NCBI GenBank assembly: GCA_944372715.1
Contig: CALVZZ010000002.1
Coordinates: forward strand, 1 to 23,349
Length of the DNA stretch: 23,349 nt
Direction of reading: 5' to 3'
Source of the DNA: an uncultured Clostridia bacterium
GTDB lineage: Bacteria > Bacillota > Clostridia > Christensenellales > UBA1242
Shown here: positions 1 to 6,982 of the stretch, in pieces
Layout of the letters: each line of letters begins with the position of its first letter
Position numbering within the stretch: the stretch's first letter is position 1
Position numbers and translations under genes: made by a program
Notes under the pieces: generated by a model
The model's database searches: none
What the model saw: the letters and a program-made list of their open reading frames with translations, nothing else
What the model was told of the DNA's origin: nothing

Positions 1-3000
1 GTGCGTTAACTACAACATTTACAGCAAGTCAAGGCTTGCTTTTAATGATTCCAAATATGTACAAAATTGCAGGTGAGTTGTTGCCAACAGTATTTCATAT
101 TTCAGCAAGAGCTTTGGCAACACACGCCCTTTCTATTTTTGGCGACCATTCCGATGTTATGTCTGCAAGAAGTACGGGATTTTGTATGATATGTTCAGGA
201 AGTGTTCAAGAAAGTTTGGATCTTGCTCTTGTTTCCCATATAGCAAGTTTAAATTCTAGTTTGCCATTTATGCACTTCTTTGATGGATTTAGAACATCTC
301 ACGAAATTCAAAAAATTTTTGATATTGATGAAGAAGATATTAAAAAAATTATACCTTATGAAAAAATTCAAAAATTTAAATCCAGAGCATTAAATCCAGA
401 ACATCCACACGAGCAGGGAACTGCACAAAACCCAGACATATATTTTCAAAATAGGGAAGCATCTAATAAATTTTATTTTAAAGCATATGATGAAGTTGTT
501 AATGCTATGAAACTAGTTGAAAGTATAACGGGAAGAAAGTACCAGCCTTTTGATTATTATGGAGATAAAAATGCTGATAAGCTTATCATTATGATGGGTA
601 GTGGAGCTGAAACAGCAGAGGAAACAATCAATTATTTAAACAAAAAAGGTGAAAAATTAGGACTTATAAAAGTTAGGTTGTATAGGCCATTTAATAGTGA
701 AGCTTTGGCTAAAATTATTCCATCATCTGTTAAGAAAATCGCCGTTCTTGATAGAACAAAAGAAAGTGGAGCTGTTGGAGAACCACTCTATTTAGATGTT
801 GTTACATCACTTGCAAAAATGGGCATAAGAGCAAGTGTTGTAGGAGGCAGATATGGACTTGGAAGTAAAGAATTTACTCCTGCTTGTGTTAAAGCAGTTT
901 TTGATAACCTAGACTCGTCAACTCCTATAAATTCTTTTACTGTTGGAATTGATGATGATATCACTAATCTATCTCTAAAAATAGAACCATTAAAAATAGA
1001 GCACGATAATCTTGAATTTAAGTTTTTTGGGCTTGGAAGTGATGGCACTGTAAGTGCTAATAAAAACAGTATAAAAATAATTGGAGAAAATACAAACAAA
1101 TATACCCAAGGCTTTTTTGAGTATGATTCAAAAAAGTCTGGAAGTATAACTATATCTCATTTAAGAGTCTCTGAAACACCAATAAAATCTACTTATGCTT
1201 TAACAAATGCAGATTTCATTGCAATTCATAATTATAGTTTTGTAAGCAGGTATGATGTTTTGAAAGGTTTAAACAAAAATGGTGTTGTGCTTTTAAATAC
1301 TGTTTTAGATGAAAAAGAACTTTCAAATGATTTGCCAGATTATTTTGTTGAATCACTTAAAAAGTCTAATGCACAATTATTTATTTTAAATGCACAAGAA
1401 ATTGCAAAAAAATGTGGACTTGGAAATAAAATTAATGTAATTATGCAAACTGCATTTTTTAAACTTTCAAATATTATGGATTATGAAAATGCTGTAAATT
1501 GTATGAAAATTGCAGTTAAAAAGACTTATGGTAAAAAGGGCGATGCCGTTGTTGAAATGAACAATAGAGCAATTGATGAAGCTTTGAATGGACTTTTTAA
1601 AGTTAATATAAATAATCTTGTTGGTAAACATTATGGTGAAAAGAAGTCAAATGATTATTATGATAATTTTATAAAGCCAATCAATGAATTAAAGGGCAAT
1701 GAGTTAAAAGTTTCTGCGTTTAACCCAGATGGATATGTGCCAACAGGTACAACTAAGTTTGAAAAACGAGGAATTGCTTTGGAATGTCCAAATTGGAATA
1801 CGGAAAAATGCGTTGAATGTGGTCTTTGTGTTCTTGCTTGTCCTCATTCTGCATTAAGAGCTGTTTTGATTGATGATAATAATTGTAAAAATGCACCAAA
1901 AGGTTTTGAAAGCAAAAAAGCAATTGGTATAAATGGAGCAAATTATAGAATTCAGTTAAGTCCACTTGATTGTACAGGTTGTGGTGTATGCTCAAATGTA
2001 TGTCCTACAAAGGCACTAAATATGACATTGAGTACAGATATATTAAAAAAAGAGGTTGAAAATTTTGAGTTTTCTCAAACTTTACCAAAATTAGAACAAC
2101 CTTTTGGAAACAGTACTCCAAAAGGTTTACAATTTGCAAACTCATACTTTGAATATAACTACGCTTGTGGTGGATGTGGAGAAACACCTTATATCAAGCT
2201 TGCAACCCAACTTTTTGGTGAAAGTATGATAATAGCAAATGCAACGGGTTGTTCTAGTATTTATGGAGGATCTGCTCCTGCCTGTCCTTATACAAAAAAT
2301 GAAGATGGGCACGGACCAAGTTGGGCGAACAGTCTTTTTGAAGATAATGCTGAATTTGGTATGGGAATTATGCTTGGAATAAAAACTCAAAAGTTAGAGC
2401 TTGAAAACAAATTTAAAAAGCTTGCAAATGTTACAACAAATGAAAAATTAAAAGAATTATCTAATAATTGGCTTGATAATCAAAATAAACTATCCTTTGC
2501 TGAATGTAAAAATATAATAAAAGAGTTGGTAGATGAAAACAGCAAAGAAGCTCAGGAAATTTTAGCACAAAAAGATATGTTGGCTAAAAAAAGTGTATGG
2601 ATTTTTGGTGGTGATGGTTGGGCTTACGATATTGGGTATGGTGGGCTTGATCATATCTTGGCATCTAACGAAGATGTTAACATTTTAGTTTTGGACACAG
2701 AAGTTTATTCTAATACGGGTGGACAAAGTTCAAAATCCACAACAAAAGGCACTTTTGCAAAGTTTGCTATGGGTGGAAAACGAACAAATAAAAAAGACCT
2801 TGCTTATATGGCAATGGCTTATAGTAATGTTTATGTTGCTTCTGTCTCTTTGGGCGCTGATCCAATTCAGTGTATAAAAGCTTTTAAAGAAGCAGAAGCT
2901 CATAATGGACCAAGTATTATTATTGCTTATGCACCTTGTATTAATCACGGTTTTAATATGTCAAACAGTTTTGGGGAAATGAAGAAGGCAGTTGAAACTG

Positions 3001-3215
3001 GCTATTGGAATTTATTTAGATACAATCCTGATGGTAAAATAAAGTTTGTGTTGGATATTAAACCATCTAAGGAATATTCAGAATTTTTATCAGGCGAAAC
3101 AAGATTTACTTCAATGGTAAAGAGAAATCCAGAAATGGCAAAAGTTTTGTTTAAAGAAAACGAACAAAATGCTAAGAATAGGTTAGAAAGATTAAATAGG
3201 TTTGACGGCGAATAA
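1..3215 (+). CDS. nifJ: Pyruvate:ferredoxin (flavodoxin) oxidoreductase, 5'-truncated by the window edge
   Basis: Homodimeric PFOR: oxidises pyruvate with CoA to acetyl-CoA and CO2 and reduces ferredoxin, in the anaerobic cytoplasm. The frame is open from base 3, where it reads ALTTTFTASQGLLLMIPNMY, the pyrimidine-binding region near residue 100 of full PFORs, so roughly 100 N-terminal residues lie upstream. The TTG at 36 is internal and not a start. Visible in order: domain I/II; two ferredoxin 4Fe-4S motifs, CxxCGLCxxxCP (about 1809-1845) and CTGCGVCxxxCP (about 1969-2007); the proximal-cluster motif CGGCGE (about 2164-2184); and the thiamine diphosphate region with GGDGWAYDIG and SNTGGQSS (2611-2730). 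The APCINHG Cys near 2938 fits the fourth proximal-cluster ligand. The C-terminus at GE is intact. About 1071 residues are visible against 1170-1190 for the family. All cofactor motifs seen are intact. Identification is very secure. Confidence 0.97.
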   Translation, partial: ALTTTFTASQGLLLMIPNMYKIAGELLPTVFHISARALATHALSIFGDHSDVMSARSTGFCMICSGSVQESLDLALVSHIASLNSSLPFMHFFDGFRTSHEIQKIFDIDEEDIKKIIPYEKIQKFKSRALNPEHPHEQGTAQNPDIYFQNREASNKFYFKAYDEVVNAMKLVESITGRKYQPFDYYGDKNADKLIIMMGSGAETAEETINYLNKKGEKLGLIKVRLYRPFNSEALAKIIPSSVKKIAVLDRTKESGAVGEPLYLDVVTSLAKMGIRASVVGGRYGLGSKEFTPACVKAVFDNLDSSTPINSFTVGIDDDITNLSLKIEPLKIEHDNLEFKFFGLGSDGTVSANKNSIKIIGENTNKYTQGFFEYDSKKSGSITISHLRVSETPIKSTYALTNADFIAIHNYSFVSRYDVLKGLNKNGVVLLNTVLDEKELSNDLPDYFVESLKKSNAQLFILNAQEIAKKCGLGNKINVIMQTAFFKLSNIMDYENAVNCMKIAVKKTYGKKGDAVVEMNNRAIDEALNGLFKVNINNLVGKHYGEKKSNDYYDNFIKPINELKGNELKVSAFNPDGYVPTGTTKFEKRGIALECPNWNTEKCVECGLCVLACPHSALRAVLIDDNNCKNAPKGFESKKAIGINGANYRIQLSPLDCTGCGVCSNVCPTKALNMTLSTDILKKEVENFEFSQTLPKLEQPFGNSTPKGLQFANSYFEYNYACGGCGETPYIKLATQLFGESMIIANATGCSSIYGGSAPACPYTKNEDGHGPSWANSLFEDNAEFGMGIMLGIKTQKLELENKFKKLANVTTNEKLKELSNNWLDNQNKLSFAECKNIIKELVDENSKEAQEILAQKDMLAKKSVWIFGGDGWAYDIGYGGLDHILASNEDVNILVLDTEVYSNTGGQSSKSTTKGTFAKFAMGGKRTNKKDLAYMAMAYSNVYVASVSLGADPIQCIKAFKEAEAHNGPSIIIAYAPCINHGFNMSNSFGEMKKAVETGYWNLFRYNPDGKIKFVLDIKPSKEYSEFLSGETRFTSMVKRNPEMAKVLFKENEQNAKNRLERLNRFDGE

Positions 3216-3234
3216 TTTATTTATAATAATGCAG

Positions 3235-3294
3235 AACGGCAGAAGCTATATTGCTTCTGCCGTTTGCTACGGTAAAGAAAATTATTTTCTTTAC
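3235..3294 (+). terminator. Tandem hairpins after PFOR
   Basis: Hairpin 1: 12-bp perfect stem AACGGCAGAAGC (3235-3246) with GCTTCTGCCGTT (3253-3264), loop TATATT, extendable by GCA/TGC with one bulged base. Hairpin 2: 10-bp perfect stem GTAAAGAAAA (3272-3281) with TTTTCTTTAC (3285-3294), loop TTA. Neither is followed by a long U tract: hairpin 1 runs into TGCTACGG and hairpin 2 into AATGTTAAT. They are the only candidates for ending the PFOR transcript before the truA promoter. A processing or 3'-end stabilising role is equally possible. Confidence 0.6.
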
Positions 3295-3341
3295 AATGTT
3301 AATATTTGCAGAATTTTTTAAAATATTCATTATTTTTTAAA

Positions 3342-3370
3342 TTTACACAAAATTTATATTGTGGTATACT
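3342..3370 (+). promoter_or_regulatory. truA promoter (predicted leaderless)
   Basis: TTTACA (3342-3347), 17-base spacer, TATACT (3365-3370), with TG one base upstream of the -10 hexamer (extended -10). Only six bases (3371-3376) separate the -10 from the ATG at 3377, so transcription should begin at or within a base or two of the start codon. Confidence 0.72.
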
Positions 3371-3376
3371 ATTTAT

Positions 3377-4108
3377 ATGAGAGTTTTAATTGAAATTGAA
3401 TATAATGGCAATAAATTTAATGGTTGGCAAAGTCAAAGGAATGGTTTGGGTGTGCAAGATGTGTTACAGGATTCATTAAGTAAGCTTTTTAAAGAAAATG
3501 TTAAAGTTGTAGGGAGTGGTAGAACTGATGCAGGTGTACACGCAATTAGTCAAAAAGCACATTTTGATATGAATTGTAATTTTGACTTAAAAAAATTACC
3601 CCTAGCACTAAATTTTACTTTACCAGAATCTGTAAGGGTATTATCAGCAAAACAAGTTGATAAAAATTTTAATGCTTGCACAAGTGCACATAGGAAAACT
3701 TATTTATATAAGCTTTTTTCTAGGAATATTGCAAGTCCAATAAAAGAGGGTTTTTATGCACATATTCCTTATGAATTAAATTATGAAAAAATGATTGAAG
3801 CTTCAAAATTGTTTTTGGGACTTCACAATTTTAAAGGCTTTTGTACTTTGGGGTCTTCCGTTAAATCCTTTGAAAGAGAAATTTACAATTTTAACATTGA
3901 AAAACGAGATAATGAGTTTTGGTTTTACATTACAGGAAATGGATTTTTGTATAATATGGTTAGAAGAATCGTTGGAGCTGTTGTTGAAGTTGGTAAAAAC
4001 AAACTTTCTATTGATGATATAAAAGTTGCATTAAATGATTATGAAAATAAGCACATAACAAAAAATATGCCAGCTTGTGGATTGTATTTGTTAAGTGTAG
4101 AATATTAA
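3377..4108 (+). CDS. truA: tRNA pseudouridine synthase A (38-40)
   Basis: TruA converts uridines 38-40 of the tRNA anticodon stem-loop to pseudouridine in the cytoplasm. The protein (243 aa from ATG 3377, normal for the family) starts MRVLIEIEYNG and carries the catalytic motif GSGRTDAGVHA with Asp51. The C-terminal half has NGFLYNMVRRIVGAVVEVG, typical of TruA. The TTG at 3359, which would add six residues, was rejected because it lies upstream of the -10 hexamer. No Shine-Dalgarno sequence precedes ATG 3377, consistent with leaderless translation. The gene appears monocistronic: the next gene has its own promoter, and I see no convincing terminator between 4109 and 4176. Confidence 0.96.
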   Translation: MRVLIEIEYNGNKFNGWQSQRNGLGVQDVLQDSLSKLFKENVKVVGSGRTDAGVHAISQKAHFDMNCNFDLKKLPLALNFTLPESVRVLSAKQVDKNFNACTSAHRKTYLYKLFSRNIASPIKEGFYAHIPYELNYEKMIEASKLFLGLHNFKGFCTLGSSVKSFEREIYNFNIEKRDNEFWFYITGNGFLYNMVRRIVGAVVEVGKNKLSIDDIKVALNDYENKHITKNMPACGLYLLSVEY

Positions 4109-4176
4109 ATTTTTGTTATACTTTTGTAACTTTATGAATATTTTGTATAAATATTAATAAAATTGCATAAATCTAC

Positions 4177-4205
4177 TTGAAGTTTTTAATAATGTTTGAT
4201 ATTAT
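4177..4205 (+). promoter_or_regulatory. Promoter of the 4229 gene
   Basis: TTGAAG (4177-4182), 17-base spacer, TATTAT (4200-4205), preceded by TGA so also an extended -10. Predicted start of transcription near 4212, giving a leader of about 17 bases that carries AAGGAG five bases before the ATG. Confidence 0.65.
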
Positions 4206-4228
4206 ATAAACATACTAAGGAGAAAAAT

Positions 4229-4921
4229 ATGTATCCACTAGAAGAAAAAATTGACGGAGATTATGTTGAACTTGTTCATTTTTTAAATTCTTTAAATAAA
4301 AGATTTTTAATAACAAGTGGAAAATCTTGTGCTGAATTTGATAATTATTTAATTGAGGATTTCCCAAAAGTTCTAAGAATTATAAAATCTTCAAAAACTC
4401 AAAAAGAGTTAGATAGTAATTTAAATTTGTTGTTTGACCACTTTGATTCAAAGGTGGCAGATTTGCTTGCTGGTAAGGGAGATATTCAATCCAAGATAGA
4501 ACTCGTTTTTAAAGAAATGGGAAGAATAAAAGCTCAGGAAAAAGCGAAAACTGAATGGGTTATAAAAGGTATAAGTCAGAGAAAGATTGACAACTTGTCT
4601 TTAAATTCCTTGAGCGAAAAGAAACAGTTGAAATATGCAGTTCACAATATGGAAAATGCAAAGGAAATTATAAATGATAAAGAAAGGCTTGTTGCTATGA
4701 TGAAGTCTATGGAAAATGTTTCTGAAGCTGAATTTAAAAATCGTATGTTAAAAGCATATGAAAATTATGCTAGAGAACTTAAAAAACATAGAGATAAATA
4801 TCATACTTTAGTTTTAGACTATAATGAATTATTGTTTGAAAATGTTGCTATTGCAGAAATAAATGAACAAAGAAATTCAGTTAAAAGAGTGGTTAAAACT
4901 GAAAGTATGGAAACTGCATAA
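4229..4921 (+). CDS. Unrecognised cytoplasmic helical protein, 230 aa
   Basis: I do not recognise this family. Start ATG 4229 follows AAGGAG at a normal distance and lies downstream of a good promoter; the upstream TTG at 4196 would precede the -10 and is rejected. The 230-residue product has no signal peptide, no membrane segment and no cysteine-rich motif (a single Cys near residue 33). It is rich in Lys, Glu, Asn and Leu. Residues about 40-75 and 85-205 look almost wholly alpha-helical with heptad-like spacing, so a helical bundle or coiled coil is likely. It is transcribed alone and followed by the rplM promoter. Codon use resembles its neighbours, and nothing suggests recent transfer. 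Confidence 0.85.
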   Translation: MYPLEEKIDGDYVELVHFLNSLNKRFLITSGKSCAEFDNYLIEDFPKVLRIIKSSKTQKELDSNLNLLFDHFDSKVADLLAGKGDIQSKIELVFKEMGRIKAQEKAKTEWVIKGISQRKIDNLSLNSLSEKKQLKYAVHNMENAKEIINDKERLVAMMKSMENVSEAEFKNRMLKAYENYARELKKHRDKYHTLVLDYNELLFENVAIAEINEQRNSVKRVVKTESMETA

Positions 4922-4948
4922 AGTTATTAAAAAATTTGTAAAATACTG

Positions 4949-4977
4949 TTGACAATAAGTTAAAAATGATATAAACT
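4949..4977 (+). promoter_or_regulatory. rplM-rpsI promoter
   Basis: A perfect -35 TTGACA (4949-4954). The -10 is either TAAACT (4972-4977, 17-base spacer) or the overlapping TATAAA (4970-4975, 15-base spacer, with TGA before it). Either choice puts transcription start at about 4982-4984, on the first bases of the hairpin below. This is the most consensus-like -35 in the window, as expected for ribosomal protein genes. Confidence 0.75.
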
Positions 4978-4981
4978 AGAT

Positions 4982-5046
4982 GCGTCTTAACTTTAAGGCG
5001 CTTTTTTTGTGGATTAGCCCCCTACAAATTTGTGCTTTAAATGGGC
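4982..5046 (+). promoter_or_regulatory. Probable L13 leader (autoregulatory mRNA structure upstream of rplM)
   Basis: Seen: a hairpin GCGTCTTA / TAAGGCGC (4982-5001, loop ACTT, one G-U pair) followed by seven T (5002-5008). A second possible stem pairs TTTGTGG (5006-5012) with CTACAAA (5022-5028). The loop GCCC (5017-5020) is complementary to GGGC (5043-5046), just before the ribosome binding site, so a pseudoknot is possible. The U tract is shared between the first terminator-like hairpin and the second stem, giving a natural switch. Known: Bacillota rplM mRNAs often carry an L13 leader thought to be bound by L13. Inferred: this is that element. Alternatively the first hairpin simply terminates the upstream gene, but it sits at the promoter's own +1. 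Confidence 0.65.
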
Positions 5047-5065
5047 AAAATGTATGGAGGTTAAT

Positions 5066-5509
5066 ATGAAAACATTGATGGAAAAACCAGCTGAAGTTGA
5101 AAGAAAATGGTATATTGTAGATGCAACAGATATGCCACTTGGAAGATTAGCTAGTCAAGTTACTGATATCCTTCACGGAAAGAACAAAGTAACTTACACT
5201 CCAAATGTTGATGCTGGTGATCATGTTATAGTTATAAATTCTGATAATATTATCTTAACAGGTAAGAAATTATCACAAAAGAAACTTCGTTGGCACACTG
5301 GTTATGTTGGTGGCTTGAAAGAAGTTGATTACAAAACACTTATGGCAACTAATTCTGAAAAAGCTGTTGTGCAAGCTGTTAAAGGTATGCTTCCTAAAAA
5401 TTCTCTTGGAAGAAAGATGCTTACTCGTCTTAGAGTATTTAAGGGCGCAGAACACGAACACATTGCTCAGCAACCAATAAGTATAGAATTAAAAGGAGCT
5501 AGAAAATAA
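5066..5509 (+). CDS. rplM: 50S ribosomal protein L13
   Basis: Large-subunit ribosomal protein L13, an early assembly protein that binds 23S rRNA. The 147-aa product from ATG 5066 begins [20 protein letters not shown] and contains [17 protein letters not shown] and the [12 protein letters not shown] motif diagnostic of L13. Start chosen because GGAGG (5056-5060) lies five bases upstream and the N-terminus matches the family; the ATG-free extension to 5030 lies in the regulatory leader. The stop overlaps the rpsI start by one base (TAATG), implying translational coupling and matched L13/S9 synthesis. Confidence 0.98.
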   Translation: MKTLMEKPAEVERKWYIVDATDMPLGRLASQVTDILHGKNKVTYTPNVDAGDHVIVINSDNIILTGKKLSQKKLRWHTGYVGGLKEVDYKTLMATNSEKAVVQAVKGMLPKNSLGRKMLTRLRVFKGAEHEHIAQQPISIELKGARK

Positions 5510-5928
5510 TGGCAGAGAAGAAAGCAACTTTAAAACAAAAAACCCAATTCCTTGGAACAGGTAGAAGAAAAAAGGCAATAGCTAGGGTAAGGCTTATTCC
5601 TAATGGCAAGGGCAAAATTGTAGTTAATAAAGAAGATATAAATGATTACTTTAAAAGTGATGTTTTAAAGCTAATTGTTCGTCAACCATTGGAACTTACA
5701 AACACAAAGGAAAAATATGACATTTTTGTTAATGTTGTAGGTGGTGGACTAACCGGTCAAGCTGGTGCAATAAGTTTGGGAATTTCTAGAGCTTTAACAA
5801 AAGCTGAAGAGAATTTGAGAACTGAACTTAAAAAAGCAGGGTTCTTGACTCGTGATAGCAGAACAAAAGAAAGAAAGAAATACGGCTTAAAGAAAGCTCG
5901 TAAAGCTCCACAATTTAGTAAGCGTTAA
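5509..5928 (+). CDS. rpsI: 30S ribosomal protein S9
   Basis: Small-subunit ribosomal protein S9, whose C-terminal tail reaches the P-site tRNA. The 139-aa product shows [16 protein letters not shown], the central [21 protein letters not shown] block and the basic C-terminus ending APQFSKR; the terminal KR is universally conserved. It is slightly longer than the usual ~130 aa because of a lysine-rich N-terminal extension of about ten residues. AGGAG (5494-5498) lies about ten bases before the ATG, inside the rplM end. Confidence 0.98.
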   Translation: MAEKKATLKQKTQFLGTGRRKKAIARVRLIPNGKGKIVVNKEDINDYFKSDVLKLIVRQPLELTNTKEKYDIFVNVVGGGLTGQAGAISLGISRALTKAEENLRTELKKAGFLTRDSRTKERKKYGLKKARKAPQFSKR

Positions 5929-5937
5929 TCAATTTAT

Positions 5938-5979
5938 AAAATACAAGTGTTGCGAAGTTTCTTGCACTTGTATTTTTTT
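5938..5979 (+). terminator. Intrinsic terminator after rpsI
   Basis: Twelve-bp stem AAAATACAAGTG (5938-5949) with CACTTGTATTTT (5965-5976), a 15-base loop that may itself pair partly, and a T run from 5973 to 5979. It closes the rplM-rpsI operon. Confidence 0.88.
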
Positions 5980-6011
5980 ATTTGATTTTGTTTTTATTTT
6001 TTTTAAACTTG

Positions 6012-6029
6012 TGTTATCCTATATAGGAT
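6012..6029 (+). promoter_or_regulatory. trxB promoter with overlapping 14-bp palindrome
   Basis: Extended -10 TGTTATCCT (6012-6020), with no good -35 in the T-rich stretch upstream. The perfect palindrome ATCCTATATAGGAT (6016-6029) covers the -10 and the predicted +1 (about 6027), the place where a dimeric repressor would block RNA polymerase. The -10 call is fair; the operator is an inference. Confidence 0.5.
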
Positions 6030-6042
6030 TTTTGAGGTGAGT

Positions 6043-6963
6043 ATGTACGACATTATTATTGTTGGTGGAGGCCCTGCTGGATTAACAGCATCTATTTATG
6101 CATTAAGAGCAAAAAAAAGTGTTCTTTTAATTGAAAGATATGCACCAGGTGGACAAGTTGCTCAAACAGGTAAGATAGAAAATTATCCAGGATTTAAAAG
6201 TATTGATGGAATGGATTTGGCAAGCTTAATGTTTGATCAAGCAACTTCTTTGGGGTTAGAAACTGTTTTTTCTGATGTTTTAGATTATGATCTTTTGGGA
6301 AAAATAAAAAAAGTTAAAACTTACGATGGCGAATTTGAAGCAAAAACAGTTATCTTAGCGCTTGGTGCTGTTGCTCGACAACTTGATGTCGAAAATGAAA
6401 AGAAATTTATAGGTCGTGGAGTAAGCTATTGTGCAACTTGTGACGGGAATTTTTTTAAAAATAAAGATGTCGCTGTTGTTGGTGGTGGAAATACAAGTTT
6501 TGAAGACTGTTTATATTTATCAGATATTGTAAATAAAATATACCTTATTCATCGAAGAGATGAGTTTAGGGGAGATAGGCATACACTAGAAAAATTATAT
6601 AAGTTAGAGCAAGAAGATAAAATTGAATTTATTTTAAATTCAACTGTTAAAGCATTAAATGGCAAGGATAAGCTTGAAAGTATTGTTGTGGAAAATAAAC
6701 TTAACAAAACAAACAGAGAAATTGTTGTTGACGGGCTATTTGTTGCAATTGGAAGACGACCAGACACATCTTTGCTTCAAGACAGACTTAATTTGGATGA
6801 GAATGGATATATAATAACAGATGAAAATATGAAAACCAACATTGATGGGGTGTATGCAATTGGTGATGTAAGAAAAAAACGACTCAGGCAGATTGTAACA
6901 GCTTGCAGTGATGGAGCTCTTGCTTCTGTGGACATAATTGATTATATAGCAAAAAATTTTTAA
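6043..6963 (+). CDS. trxB: Thioredoxin-disulfide reductase (NADPH, FAD)
   Basis: Flavoprotein passing electrons from NADPH through FAD and an active-site disulfide to thioredoxin. The 306-aa product has the N-terminal FAD motif GGGPAGLTASIYALRA, the redox pair CATC (Cys130 and Cys133), the NADPH motif VVGGGNTSFEDCLYL (S/T for the more common A), HRRDEFRGDR for the NADPH phosphate, and the C-terminal FAD motif GVYAIGDVR. Start: ATG 6043, five bases after GAGG (6034-6037). An in-frame GTG at 6037 overlaps that ribosome binding site and is less likely. It heads a two-gene unit with lysK 19 bases downstream. Some relatives of this fold use ferredoxin instead of NADPH; HRRDxFRxxR favours NADPH. 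Confidence 0.95.
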   Translation: MYDIIIVGGGPAGLTASIYALRAKKSVLLIERYAPGGQVAQTGKIENYPGFKSIDGMDLASLMFDQATSLGLETVFSDVLDYDLLGKIKKVKTYDGEFEAKTVILALGAVARQLDVENEKKFIGRGVSYCATCDGNFFKNKDVAVVGGGNTSFEDCLYLSDIVNKIYLIHRRDEFRGDRHTLEKLYKLEQEDKIEFILNSTVKALNGKDKLESIVVENKLNKTNREIVVDGLFVAIGRRPDTSLLQDRLNLDENGYIITDENMKTNIDGVYAIGDVRKKRLRQIVTACSDGALASVDIIDYIAKNF

Positions 6964-6982
6964 TGATTGATAGGAGAAAAAT

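Noticed and set aside
36..38. TTG at 36 as the start of the PFOR gene
   Set aside because: The frame is open upstream to base 3 and encodes the conserved ALTTTFTASQG block, so the gene is cut by the window edge.
3359..3376. TTG 3359 as an earlier start for truA
   Set aside because: It lies upstream of the -10 hexamer and would not be on the transcript; the conserved N-terminus starts at ATG 3377.
4114..4122. Extended -10-like TGTTATACT just after truA
   Set aside because: No -35 at the right distance and no gene start within 100 bases; the next gene has its own better promoter. Such matches arise by chance in AT-rich DNA.
4126..4160. AT-only inverted repeat AATATTT / AAATATT as the truA terminator
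   Set aside because: Seven A-T pairs only, with no U tract; too weak to call in DNA of this composition.
6037..6042. GTG 6037 as the trxB start
   Set aside because: It overlaps the GAGG ribosome binding site that serves ATG 6043; the extra two residues are not typical of the family.
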